DNA from: an uncultured Pantoea sp.
Lineage (GTDB): Bacteria > Pseudomonadota > Gammaproteobacteria > Enterobacterales > Enterobacteriaceae
Assembly: GCA_913778495.1 (NCBI GenBank)
Contig: CAJYVD010000010.1
Span: 124,001 to 188,000, forward strand
Direction of reading: 5' to 3'
Length of the DNA: 64,000 nucleotides
Each line of letters begins with the position of its first letter. The first letter of the stretch is position 1. Both the position numbers and the translations under genes were made by a program. Below, piece by piece: positions 36,607 to 45,800 of this stretch. The notes below the pieces were generated by a model. That model made no database searches. It was not told the origin of the DNA and was given only the letters and a program-made list of their open reading frames with translations.

Positions 36607-37416
36607 TTATTTTCCGTCCCAGACTTTCATGTTGGCCTCGCGCACCTTTAACTGCTGCTCCGGAGGCAGCGCGTTGTACTGTTTTGCCATACCGCTTTCC
36701 CAATCACCGTAAAGCGGGTTCGGAAGCACGATAAATTGCGTGCCGAAGCGCTGATGATTCTGTTCAACAAAGGCGCGACGCTGGGCATTGCCTTGATGCC
36801 AGGTTGCCCCGCCGAAATCATTGAGGTTATCGCCAACGTAAAGCACCACGTTGTAGCCGGCGTTTTTAACGGCATCGAACCGTTCCTGTTTATTAGAGTT
36901 GCCGGTACTCAAGCGCACGGTATGTTCACTGACCCCGCTGAAGCCGAGCTGATTGAGGTTATCAACCGTCGCGGCGTAATCTTGCTTATCGCGGTTAGAG
37001 ACATAAAACACCGTGCCGCCGTGGCTATTCACGTAACGCGCAAACTCCACGGCGCCGGGCACGGCGCGCGCCTGCCGCGCGTGTGTCCAGACCGACCAGG
37101 TTTTCGCGGAAAAAGGCTGGGCGTTTTTTGCCTGCCAGGCGCTGTAAGCGCTGTTATCGATCATCGTTTCATCTAAATCTACGATCACCGCTTTGGGCTT
37201 GCCTGCCAACGACGGCGCCGCATCAAACGCCATGCGCGCGCTGTTGAAAGCTTGCCAGGTTAACGCCTCGTACTCTCCGGACTGTTGAAACCAGTTCAGC
37301 GCCAGCACCGACTGTTGACTCAGCTGCTGCTGCGCCTGCTGTTTAGCCGGTTGCGCGCAGCCGGTAAGCGCCAGCGTTATCATGCCGGCGGTGGCCAGCA
37401 ACGTGATGTTTTTCAT
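36607..37416 (-). CDS. Lipoprotein e(P4)-family acid phosphatase / 5'-nucleotidase (HAD, class C)
   Basis: 269 residues from the ATG at 37414-37416 with AGGA eight bases upstream. A lipoprotein signal is clear (ITLLATAGMITLALTGCAQ). HAD motifs are intact: VIVDLDETMIDNS supplies the nucleophile Asp and general-acid Asp, FYVSNRDK is motif II, and YVGDNLNDFGGATW carries the late acidic pair. The length matches Haemophilus e(P4) (about 270). That protein is an outer-membrane nucleotidase that removes phosphate from NMN and other nucleotides, so phosphate, nucleoside or NAD-precursor scavenging at the envelope is likely. Its neighbours are unrelated. Confidence 0.9.
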   Translation of the reverse strand: MKNITLLATAGMITLALTGCAQPAKQQAQQQLSQQSVLALNWFQQSGEYEALTWQAFNSARMAFDAAPSLAGKPKAVIVDLDETMIDNSAYSAWQAKNAQPFSAKTWSVWTHARQARAVPGAVEFARYVNSHGGTVFYVSNRDKQDYAATVDNLNQLGFSGVSEHTVRLSTGNSNKQERFDAVKNAGYNVVLYVGDNLNDFGGATWHQGNAQRRAFVEQNHQRFGTQFIVLPNPLYGDWESGMAKQYNALPPEQQLKVREANMKVWDGK

Positions 37417-37522
37417 CCGATTATTCCTCAACGCAAAGGGTCAGTTTTTGTAAAGCTTTAAAAATGTAGCAGTTAACGTAAGCTGTAAGCACCCCATTTC
37501 CGCACGCTTTTTGGAGAAACGC

Positions 37523-38242
37523 ATGGCCCCCGTTCCCCCTTCTGGTCCACGATCCGCGCTGCTGGACGCTTTGCCATGGCTGGCGTACGCCTTTCAACCT
37601 TCCGGCCTGCCAGCACCCGATAACACCGCCTATGGACAGCAGCGTCACAGCGCCACGGTGGTGAAGGCAGGCGCTAATTGGCCGCCGAAAAGCTGCGTCG
37701 CCGATGGCATTATTGCCGAATCGCAGCTGGCCGCTGCGGTCTACACCGCCGATTGTTTGCCGGTGCTGTTCGCGGACAGTGAGCAGCGTCAGGTGGCTGC
37801 GGTGCACGCGGGTTTGCAGGGCACGCTGGCTGGCGTGCTGCACAGCGCAGTCGATAGCCTGCTGGCGCAGGGCGCGCGCAGTGAAACGCTGTACGTCGCC
37901 ATCGGCCCCGCCATCGGTGCCTGCTGCTATGAGCTGGGTGAGGATCGTATCGCGCAGATGCAGCAGCGAGACGATCTGCCGCCGTTGCCGTGGTCACGAC
38001 AGCAGCCAACCAATCCGCACGCCGTCCGCGCACAAGCGCAGGCACATCATCAGGGCGTATGGTTTGACTTACCGCAGTTGGCGCGCGGCCTACTTCAGCA
38101 GCGAGGCATCCCGGCGGCGCAGATTGAGTGGGTCAATGTGTGTACGTATTGCATGGCGGAGGCCGGATCGAGCTATCGCTATAACACGCACGCTAACAGT
38201 GGTTACGCTTCGCGCTTTTCCTGGATCCGCACGCTGCCGTGA
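37523..38242 (+). CDS. YfiH/LACC1-family (DUF152, polyphenol-oxidase-like) protein, diverged copy
   Basis: 239 residues from ATG at 37523 with GGAG six bases upstream; a TTG at 37511 extends the frame. Family landmarks are visible: an early His in the GQQRHSATVV strand, YTADCLPVLFAD, AAVHAGLQGTLAGVL, GPAIGACCYELGE and the terminal YCMAEAGSSYRYN. The metal-binding His and Cys positions are kept (ADC, HAG), but the usual HAGWRG reads HAGLQG here. Family members are purine nucleoside phosphorylase/adenosine deaminase-like multifunctional enzymes, historically called laccases. This gene sits away from the clpB neighbourhood where the standard yfiH copy is found in enterobacteria, so it may be a paralogue. 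Substrate preference cannot be inferred. Confidence 0.8.
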   Translation: MAPVPPSGPRSALLDALPWLAYAFQPSGLPAPDNTAYGQQRHSATVVKAGANWPPKSCVADGIIAESQLAAAVYTADCLPVLFADSEQRQVAAVHAGLQGTLAGVLHSAVDSLLAQGARSETLYVAIGPAIGACCYELGEDRIAQMQQRDDLPPLPWSRQQPTNPHAVRAQAQAHHQGVWFDLPQLARGLLQQRGIPAAQIEWVNVCTYCMAEAGSSYRYNTHANSGYASRFSWIRTLP

Positions 38243-38271
38243 GCGCCGCACGTCCCTGTGCAGCAGGTGTA

Positions 38272-39591
38272 TCAGTGAATGATGGCGTTGAGCGTCAGCA
38301 CGCCCGCCAGACCGAGCACGGAGATCAGCGTTTCCATGACGGTCCAGGTTTTCAGCGTTTCCACCACGCTGAGGTTGAAATAGCCTTTGAACAACCAGAA
38401 ACCGGGATCGTTAACGTGTGAGGCGATCACGCTGCCCGATCCCACCGCCAGCACCATCAGCGCCGGATCGGCGTGGGTTGCCGCGATGATCGGCGTCACA
38501 ATGCCTGCGGTGGTGATCGCGGCGACCGTTGCCGAGCCGAGTGCAATACGCAGCATTGCAGCCACCGTCCAGCACATCAGCAGCGGCGACAGCGATGATC
38601 CCTTCATCATTCCCGCGATGTAATCGGCCACGCCGCTGTCCACTAATACCTGCTTGAACGCCCCGCCGCCGGCAATAATAAAGATGATCATCGCGATGGC
38701 CGCAATAGAGTCGCCGCACATGTCCATCACCGCATCCATCTTGCGTCCGTTGCGCAGACCAAGCGTAAACACGGCGATCACCACCGCAATAAACAGCGCG
38801 ACCGCTGGATTACCGATGAACTCAAAGAACTGGCGCAGCGCATTCTCTTTCGGGGTGGTCAGCTCAAATACCGCCGCGATCGCCATCAGAATCACCGGGA
38901 TCACCGCCGCGAAAATGCTGACGCCAAAGCCCGGCATCTCTTCTTCGGTGAAGATCTTGGGATTGAACAGCCCTTCCGGCGGCGATTTTTCAAAACGCTT
39001 CAGGAACGTCGAGAAGACGGGGCCGGCCACGATCACCGTCGGCAGGGTGATGATCATGCCGTACAGCAGCGTGGTGCCCAGGTTGGCGCCAAAGATCGTC
39101 GCGATCGCAGTCGGCCCCGGATGCGGCGGCAGGAAGCAGTGCGTCACGGATAACGCGGCGACCATCGGCACCCCGACGTACAGCAGCGGCAAGCCCGCCG
39201 CCGCCACCACCGTAAACACCAGCGGCAGCAGCAGTACAAACCCAACTTCATAAAACATCGCCAGGCCGACGATCAGTCCGGTCACCACCAGCGCCCACTG
39301 GAGCCGCTGCTTGCCAAAGGCTGCAATCAAGGTCGTTGCGACACGCTGCGCGGCGCCGGTATCTGACACCAGCCGCCCCAGCATGGCCCCAAAGCCCAGA
39401 ATCATCGCCAAACTGCCGAGCGTAGAGCCTATCCCTTTTTGAATCGACGCCATGACGTTAAGCGGCGTCATGCCTTCGGCGATCCCAACAACAACGGACA
39501 CAAACACCAGAGCAATAAAGCCGTTCACTTTAAAGACGATCATTAAGACCAACAGCAGGATCACACCCAGTACAATGATGGTTATGGGCAT
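38272..39591 (-). CDS. idnT: GntP-family gluconate/idonate permease
   Basis: 439 residues from the ATG at 39589-39591 (AAGGA upstream); an upstream alternative adds seven residues. About a dozen membrane segments and the GntP signature regions are seen: MPITIIVLGVILLLVLMIVF start, GSTLGSLAMILGFGAMLGRL, CFLPPHPGPTAIATIFGANL, and SGSVIASHVNDPGFWLFKGY near the end. It is a proton-coupled sugar-acid importer. It is third in an idnD-idnO-idnT order, which supports L-idonate/5-keto-gluconate as substrate. GntP paralogues overlap in specificity, so gluconate is also likely. An intercistronic hairpin separates it from idnO. Confidence 0.88.
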   Translation of the reverse strand: MPITIIVLGVILLLVLMIVFKVNGFIALVFVSVVVGIAEGMTPLNVMASIQKGIGSTLGSLAMILGFGAMLGRLVSDTGAAQRVATTLIAAFGKQRLQWALVVTGLIVGLAMFYEVGFVLLLPLVFTVVAAAGLPLLYVGVPMVAALSVTHCFLPPHPGPTAIATIFGANLGTTLLYGMIITLPTVIVAGPVFSTFLKRFEKSPPEGLFNPKIFTEEEMPGFGVSIFAAVIPVILMAIAAVFELTTPKENALRQFFEFIGNPAVALFIAVVIAVFTLGLRNGRKMDAVMDMCGDSIAAIAMIIFIIAGGGAFKQVLVDSGVADYIAGMMKGSSLSPLLMCWTVAAMLRIALGSATVAAITTAGIVTPIIAATHADPALMVLAVGSGSVIASHVNDPGFWLFKGYFNLSVVETLKTWTVMETLISVLGLAGVLTLNAIIH

Positions 39592-39631
39592 TTTTATTAT
39601 CCTTATGAACACAGAGGGTGATTAAGGTTTA

Positions 39632-39662
39632 GGCGCGGCCAGGCAATAGCGCCAGCCGCGCC
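39632..39662. repeat. Intercistronic GC-rich inverted repeat between idnO and idnT
   Basis: GGCGCGGC (39632-39639) and GCCGCGCC (39655-39662) form a perfect 8-bp stem with a 15-base loop and no T-tract. It is more likely an mRNA-stabilising or processing element than a terminator. Confidence 0.6.
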
Positions 39663-39668
39663 GGGGGA

Positions 39669-40433
39669 TTACACGGCGACGCGCATACCACCATCCACGA
39701 ACAGCAGATGACCATTTACAAAATCAGAGGCGCGCGAGGCAAGAAACACGGCGGCACCGATCAACTCTTCCGGTTTCCCCCAGCGTGCCGCCGGCGTGCG
39801 CTTTGTCAGCCAGCCAGTGAAGGCGGGATCGTCAGCCAGTGCCTGCGTCATTTCAGTCACAAAGTAGCCCGGCGCGATGGCGTTGACTTGAATATTGTGG
39901 CGCGCCAGTTCGACACACATACCGCGCGTCAGCATCGTGACCGCCCCCTTTGAAGCGGCATAAGGCGTGATGGTGTCGCGCCCCAATTCACTTTGCATCG
40001 ACCCAATATTGATGATTTTGCCCTGCTGACGCGTCACCATTTTTTTCGCCACGGTTTGCGACATCAGAAACACCGCCGTTTGGTTAACGGCAATCACCTC
40101 GTTCCAGTCTTGCTCGGGAAATTCAAGAAAAGGGCGACGTCGCTGAATGCCGGCATTGTTCACCAAAATATCGATCGCACCCCATTCGGCTTCAATCTCT
40201 TCCACCGCCTGGTGTACCTGTGCGGACTGCGTCACATCAAAGGCTTTTGCCCGCGCATGCAAACCGCGTTCACGCAGCAGCGCGGCGCCCTTTTCGGCAC
40301 CCGCCTGCGTGGTGGCGTTGATAATGACCTCAGCCCCCGCTTCGCCCAATCCTCGCGCTAACAACAAACCGATGCCGCGCGCAGAGCCAGTGAGAAGCAC
40401 GCGTTTGCCCTCAAGAGAAAATAACGGATTCAT
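39669..40433 (-). CDS. idnO: Gluconate 5-dehydrogenase (short-chain dehydrogenase/reductase)
   Basis: 254 residues, the exact size range of IdnO/Gno. It interconverts 5-keto-D-gluconate and D-gluconate with NADP(H). Rossmann motif TGSARGIG at 15-22, NNAGIQ at about 92-97, catalytic Ser145, Tyr158 and Lys162 (YAASK), and the PGYFVTEMT substrate-loop region are all in place. The gene begins 9 bp after the idnD stop, so the two are co-transcribed. The chain idonate to 5-ketogluconate to gluconate is complete with idnD; a gluconate kinase must be supplied elsewhere. Confidence 0.92.
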   Translation of the reverse strand: MNPLFSLEGKRVLLTGSARGIGLLLARGLGEAGAEVIINATTQAGAEKGAALLRERGLHARAKAFDVTQSAQVHQAVEEIEAEWGAIDILVNNAGIQRRRPFLEFPEQDWNEVIAVNQTAVFLMSQTVAKKMVTRQQGKIINIGSMQSELGRDTITPYAASKGAVTMLTRGMCVELARHNIQVNAIAPGYFVTEMTQALADDPAFTGWLTKRTPAARWGKPEELIGAAVFLASRASDFVNGHLLFVDGGMRVAV

Positions 40434-40442
40434 GTGGGTTCC

Positions 40443-41474
40443 TTAAAAAGTAAGCTGCACTTTGGCTGCACGGGTTTTGTCACCGGCAAACTGCAATGCG
40501 GCGTCGATCTCCTGCATGGCAAAGGCGCCGCTGAAGAGCGGCTGCGGCTGGATAACGCCTGTAGCGAGCCACTCAACGGCAAGGGAAAATTCATGCGTAA
40601 AGCGGAACGATCCCACCAGCTGGATCTCTTTGGCGATGAGCGTCATGATGGCGAAATCAGGCACGCTCCCGCCCATTCCCACCTGCACCAGCGTTCCTTT
40701 GGCACACACCACCTCCAGACAGCGCTGCAGCGAGGCTGGATGACCTGACGCCTCAAAAGCGATGTCGAAATAGCCTTTGTCCGCCAGGTAAGGGGCAAAG
40801 TCGCCTTCTGCGGCGTGAATGATGTCGGTGGCGCCCATCTGTTTGGCCATCTCCAGTGAACGCGCGCTGATATCGCTGCACGTTACCGAGGCGGCCCCGC
40901 GCGCTTTCGCGGCAGCCGCAATCAGGCAGCCAATCGGCCCAACGCCGGAGATAAACACGTGCTTGCCCGAGAGATCGCCCGCCTGGAAGGTGGCGTGCAG
41001 ACACACTGCCAAGGGTTCGGCAAACACCATGACCGCCTCGTCAGCGTCATCGGGAAACGGGATACACTGCGCGCTGTCCACGACTTTGTATTGGGTAAAC
41101 CCGCCGTCGACGTGCGGCGTATACATGGCGCTGCCAAAAAAGCGCATGGCAGTACACTGGTTCTCCTGTTCGCGCAGGCAATATTTGCAGGCGCCACAGG
41201 GTTTAGAGGGATTTATCGCGATTTTTTGGTGCGGTTTGAGGTCAGGATTATCGCTTTCGACCACGTAGCCAATAACTTCATGGCCTAAGATCATCGGCAT
41301 AGTTACCGCATAGCTGCCGACCTTTCCTTCCTGGTAATAGTGCAAATCGGAGCCGCAAATGCCGCCGCGCGTCATGCGCACCAGCGTGCCCTTGCCCTCC
41401 CACGTTACCTGCTGCTGCGTCACGCTGACCTGTTTTTTCCCGCTGATCACGCAGGCGTGCGAATCAATCTTCAT
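40443..41474 (-). CDS. idnD: L-idonate 5-dehydrogenase (zinc-dependent medium-chain dehydrogenase)
   Basis: 343 residues, as in E. coli IdnD. It oxidises L-idonate to 5-keto-D-gluconate. Catalytic zinc ligands are Cys40 (GGICGSD), His65 and Glu66 (GHEV). The structural zinc cysteines are 93, 96, 99 and 107 (CGACKYCLREQENQC). The nucleotide-binding GVGPIG motif lies at about 177. It is the promoter-proximal gene of idnD-idnO-idnT; the upstream 170 bp contain a CRP-like and a GntR/IdnR-like site. No idnR or idnK gene is adjacent, unlike the E. coli locus. Confidence 0.92.
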   Translation of the reverse strand: MKIDSHACVISGKKQVSVTQQQVTWEGKGTLVRMTRGGICGSDLHYYQEGKVGSYAVTMPMILGHEVIGYVVESDNPDLKPHQKIAINPSKPCGACKYCLREQENQCTAMRFFGSAMYTPHVDGGFTQYKVVDSAQCIPFPDDADEAVMVFAEPLAVCLHATFQAGDLSGKHVFISGVGPIGCLIAAAAKARGAASVTCSDISARSLEMAKQMGATDIIHAAEGDFAPYLADKGYFDIAFEASGHPASLQRCLEVVCAKGTLVQVGMGGSVPDFAIMTLIAKEIQLVGSFRFTHEFSLAVEWLATGVIQPQPLFSGAFAMQEIDAALQFAGDKTRAAKVQLTF

Positions 41475-41533
41475 GGCTTCCCCGTTTGGTGCTGAAACAA
41501 AGGGGCATCAAAGCGAGTTACGGGGCTGAAAAC

Positions 41534-41549
41534 TGTGAGGCAGATCACT
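41534..41549. promoter_or_regulatory. Probable CRP-cAMP site upstream of idnD
   Basis: TGTGA-GGCAGA-TCACT matches the CRP consensus TGTGA-N6-TCACA at nine of ten core bases. It is centred about 67 bases upstream of the idnD start codon. Confidence 0.65.
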
Positions 41550-41570
41550 CAAAAGGATGTTACGGCAGGC

Positions 41571-41586
41571 TTGTTACCGAGAACGT
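41571..41586. promoter_or_regulatory. Possible GntR/IdnR operator upstream of idnD
   Basis: TTGTTACCGAGAACGT resembles the gluconate/idonate regulator box (TGTTACC...GTAACA). A second half-like TGTTAC occurs at 41559. No regulator gene is nearby. Confidence 0.45.
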
Positions 41587-41644
41587 GAGCTAAACAAGCT
41601 GGACGACACAACCGTTAGCCCTCCCTGGCCACGATGACGTCGCG

Positions 41645-42346
41645 CTAATGACCTGACATGAGGTCATTACTGTATTTGAAGAGTTCTGAATCGGAACGCA
41701 GCCCCAGCTTTTTCAGTGCCGACTGCTTCTGCCCACTCACCGTTTTACGGCTGCGCTTAAACTTCACGGCAATTTGTGACACGCTCAAACCGTCAAGGAA
41801 ACAGCGCACCACTTCAACTTCGCGCGGACTGAGGGTTTTCACCTTTTCATACATATTGCCCTTGCTGCTGAAATCGATGGAGTCATCCAGCGCGTCTTCA
41901 TTCATCACATACAGATTTTCAATCTCGTAGGCCACCTGCTGTGACAAAAACAGCCGGCCCAGGGCAACCTGGCGAATGGCATGCAAGATCTCCTGCATGT
42001 TGTGGCTTTTCCCAATGAAGCCTTTGACCCCGGCGCTTAATACCATTTTGACGATGGCGGGACTCTCCATGGATGAGGAGATCAAGATTTTTTGCTGCGG
42101 ATAGTGATTGCGCAGTTGCTTAACCAGCGCCAGGCCATCTAGCTCGCGCTCCCCCAGCAGAAAATCCAATACCAATACGTCCACCGAGGTATTTCTTAGC
42201 TGATTAAACAGTTCACTGCTTGAAGCCCATGCGCCGACCAGTTCGATATCCGGCTCATGTTTTAATGAGAGCTCAAACACCGTACGAACCATGGGGTGAT
42301 CATCGAGAATAGCGACACGCACCTGTTTGTTGTGTGCATAAACCAT
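41645..42346 (-). CDS. RcsB/EvgA-type LuxR-family response regulator, divergent from the hybrid kinase
   Basis: 233 residues. Receiver domain: acidic pair Asp15-Asp16 (LDDHPMV), phosphoacceptor Asp61 (VLVLDFLLGE), and Lys113 (FIGKSH). The LuxR/FixJ helix-turn-helix is at about 165-225 (LSPREVEVVRCFLDGLSVSQ; SRKTVSGQKQSALKKLGLRS). The SGQKQSALKKLG recognition region is close to the SSQKKSAMMKLG of RcsB, so DNA preference may be Rcs-like. It is transcribed away from the hybrid sensor kinase at 42833, with 486 bp between. It is a plausible output of that kinase together with the second regulator downstream. Confidence 0.88.
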   Translation of the reverse strand: MVYAHNKQVRVAILDDHPMVRTVFELSLKHEPDIELVGAWASSSELFNQLRNTSVDVLVLDFLLGERELDGLALVKQLRNHYPQQKILISSSMESPAIVKMVLSAGVKGFIGKSHNMQEILHAIRQVALGRLFLSQQVAYEIENLYVMNEDALDDSIDFSSKGNMYEKVKTLSPREVEVVRCFLDGLSVSQIAVKFKRSRKTVSGQKQSALKKLGLRSDSELFKYSNDLMSGH

Positions 42347-42832
42347 TTTCTTTTCCTTTATCTAACGCTTGCTTTATCCATTTCAGATGACCACGCAATT
42401 ATGCAAATCGGCGTCATACTATAAAAAGTGATCGAAACTCGTTTTCCAGCGGAAGATTAAATTGTCTATAAAGAGCGTTAAGTAATTTTTGTGATACTCA
42501 ACGAGCGATAACAATATTGTCGTGACCCTTTGCTGTGCAGCGTTATTTGCTGTCTGCTCCTGTAAAACTGCGAAAATTCTGACGCAACTCATCGACAACA
42601 CCACATAAGAAATGTCTTGAAAGGAAAAGTACCTACTAAGCGCATGAAATCAATTAAAAATAGAAAAAGTTGAGTCGCCTTCAAAGGTTAGACGCGCCAC
42701 ATCAGTGCAGATAAATATTGAGAACGGTCGCAAAATAGCGCGTTTTAGCACGTTGGAAATATATTAAAAACAAGCCGATTTATACTTCACGGCAAATATT
42801 CGTCTTAACCTGTTTTTTTTCGCGAGGAACGC
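42347..42832. other. Divergent intergenic region between response regulator and hybrid kinase
   Basis: 486 bp, AT-rich, no gene. It must hold the promoters for both directions. No operator motif could be assigned by eye. Confidence 0.55.
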
Positions 42833-45800
42833 ATGGCGTTACGCTGCCTATTATCGTCTGCTTGTCTGTTATTTGTGCTTAGCTTATCCATTGCATCAGC
42901 GTGGGCAGAAATTAAAACGCTACAATTACTTGCCCGCACGGATCTTCCACAGCCAGTCATGCAATTAGCGGGGCCCATTAAATCAGGCTTTGAAAATAAA
43001 GTGATCAACGTGGCCGTTGCCGGGCAATCGCAACCGCCTTTGTATATGGATATTGATAGCCAGCGCTTTGAAGGCGTCAGTGCGGACTACCTGTCGCTCG
43101 TGCAGACGCTGCTCGATACCACCGTTAAAATTCACCACTATCCCACCCACAGCGCCGCCCTCAGAGCGGTCATGCACGGTGAGATGCATATGCTGGCCAT
43201 CTATGTGGCACCCACCAGCGCCAATACGTCGGCCTTGATCGCCAGCGAGCCCTGGCTGCTGGATCACGGCGTCACGGGGTATAAATCCGATCTCCCGCTG
43301 GATATGAGCCGCAACTTACCCGAGCGCATTGCCTGGTCTGGCGACGCCATGCAGCGTCAGCCGCTTGAAGGGCTCTTTCCGAAAGCGCAGCTGATACGCT
43401 TTCCCAGCGATTATGAGGCGGTCGCCGCCACCGTATTTGGGCAAACTCAGCGCGTGTGGGGGAACGCCGCCACGTTAACGCACCTGAATCGTAATTTATT
43501 CGCCAATGCGCTCACGCTTGTCGCCGATGAACGGCGCGAGCCCATGAACATGAGTTTTGGCATCAGTCCACACTTTCCCGCGCTAGCTGATGCTGTTAAC
43601 CACGCCCTGTCGCTGGTGCCCCTTTCGCTGCGCATGCAGATCGCGAATCGCTGGCAGTTGGAAGCGCGTCACGTCATGCAAAACAACCCTCTGGCGTTGA
43701 GCGAAGATGAAGAAGCCTGGCTCAAAGCCCATCCCGTCATTGTGAGTCAGCTTTCCAGCAAACTTGCGCCGCTGAGCAGCGAAATCGTCCGTGGAACGTA
43801 CCGGGGAATGGCAATTGATGTGCTCAATTTGATTGCGGGTCAAACCGGATTAACCTACAAACCACAGGACAACAGCCCGCCGCAGGCCGCGCTGCCGCAC
43901 GTCTCTCCGCTAGCGATGTCTGAGACGGAAGATGGCGTCGATGCACCTTGGGTGACGCGTCCGTGGCTGGTTTCTCACTGGGTAATCGTGCGTCAGGCCC
44001 ATCCGCGCCCTCTGCTGGGCCGCAATCCGTTTCCTTTTGGCTCGGCCCACATGCTGCGCAATACCAAGATGAAAGCCTGGATGACCGCGCACTATCCGCA
44101 CCTGCAGCTGACTGAGAGTGATGAGCCGCTTCACGCGCTGCGCGATCTGGAAGCGCGCAGGGTGGATGCGGTGATCCTGCCGAAAATTTTTGCCGATTAT
44201 TTTATGCGTAATCATTTTGGCGATAGCCTGAAAGTTGAAAGCACGCTCGGGGCTGAGCCCGCACGCTTTGTGATGCGCGTTGAGCCGGGCAATGATTCCT
44301 TGTTGCGTATTCTCAATAAAGCCTTATTAGCGATTCCACCTGAAACGCTGTTTAAACTGCAGGCGCAGTGGCGTCAGGCGGAGTCGCCTTCGCTGCGCGC
44401 GGCCTGGCAAAATTACAAACGCGCCATTCTGCTGATCATTGTGGTGGCGACCGGCTTGATTGCTCTGATTTTATTATGGAATCGTCATCTACGCAGAGTC
44501 ATACAGCAGCGTATTCAGGCTGAAAATGCCCTCAAGAATCAGTTTAACTTTACGCAAACCCTGTTCAACGACTCGCCTGTCGCCATGTATATCCGCGACA
44601 AGCAAACGCGGCTAGTGGACTGCAACAATACCTATTTGCGCTTTCTTAACGTGCAGCGTGAAGAGGTGATTGGCAAGCGCCTGACAGATGTGATTCCGGA
44701 CGATGCCAATATTCAAAGCATGGAAGAGAGCTACCTGCTTACGTTAAAAAGTGGCGAGGCAGTTATCCGCGATGTCACCATTGAGCTGCATCAGGAGTCT
44801 TATCAGGTGTACCACTGGACGCTGCCGTTCCGCGATCGCTTGGGCGAAATAGCTGGCGTCATTGGCGGTTGGGTCGATGTGACCGAGCGCAACGCATTGC
44901 TGCAAGAGTTGCAAATGGCCAAAGATGCGGCAGACAAAGCTAACCGATCCAAAAGTGAATTTCTGGCCAGCATGAGTCATGAAATCCGCACGCCGCTGCA
45001 CGCGATCATTGGCTTGTTAGAGCTGGAAACCTGCTTACACCCCTCGGAGTCGCTCTCGGAAAATATTCGCGTAGCCTACAGCTCCGCTCAGGCGCTGCTA
45101 TCGCTGATAGGCGATGTGCTGGATATGTCGAAAATTGAATCGGGTCTTTATCAGCCCACCTTCGAAACGGTCTATTTGCCGGACGTCATCGAACAGGCTG
45201 TGGCGCTGTTTCGCAATCAGGCAGAGAGCAAAGGCATTGCGCTGCGGGTGGAAATGGATATTGCCGCTTACTGGGTCAAAACCGATCCGCTGATGATCAA
45301 CCAGATCCTCTCTAACCTGTTGAGTAACGCCATTAAGTTTACCGAGCACGGTACGGTCACGGTGGTCTTGATGCAGGGCATTGCGCAGGTTGAAGAGAGC
45401 TGTGAATTTGTCATTGAGGTCAGCGACAGCGGCTGTGGCATGACGGAAGAGGAGCAGCAGGCGATATTCGAACCGTTCGTACAGGTGGGTGAACGCGAGC
45501 AGCAGCAAACCGGCACCGGGCTAGGACTGAGCATTTGCCGCAACCTGGCGCACCTGTTGGACGGTGAACTGATTGTTGAAAGCGAACTTAACGAAGGCTC
45601 TGTGTTCTCGTTTTATTTCCGCGCCCGTCAAGGCGAGCCCCAGGATCAAACTCGCCCTCACCTGTCAAAGCCATTAAATACCGATAAGCTTACGGTGCTG
45701 ATCATTGACGATCACGCGCCTAACCGTCTGCTGCTGGGCAAACAGTTAGAACTGGCAGGACATCAAGTTGTGGTTAGCGAAAGTGCAGCAGAAGCGCTTG

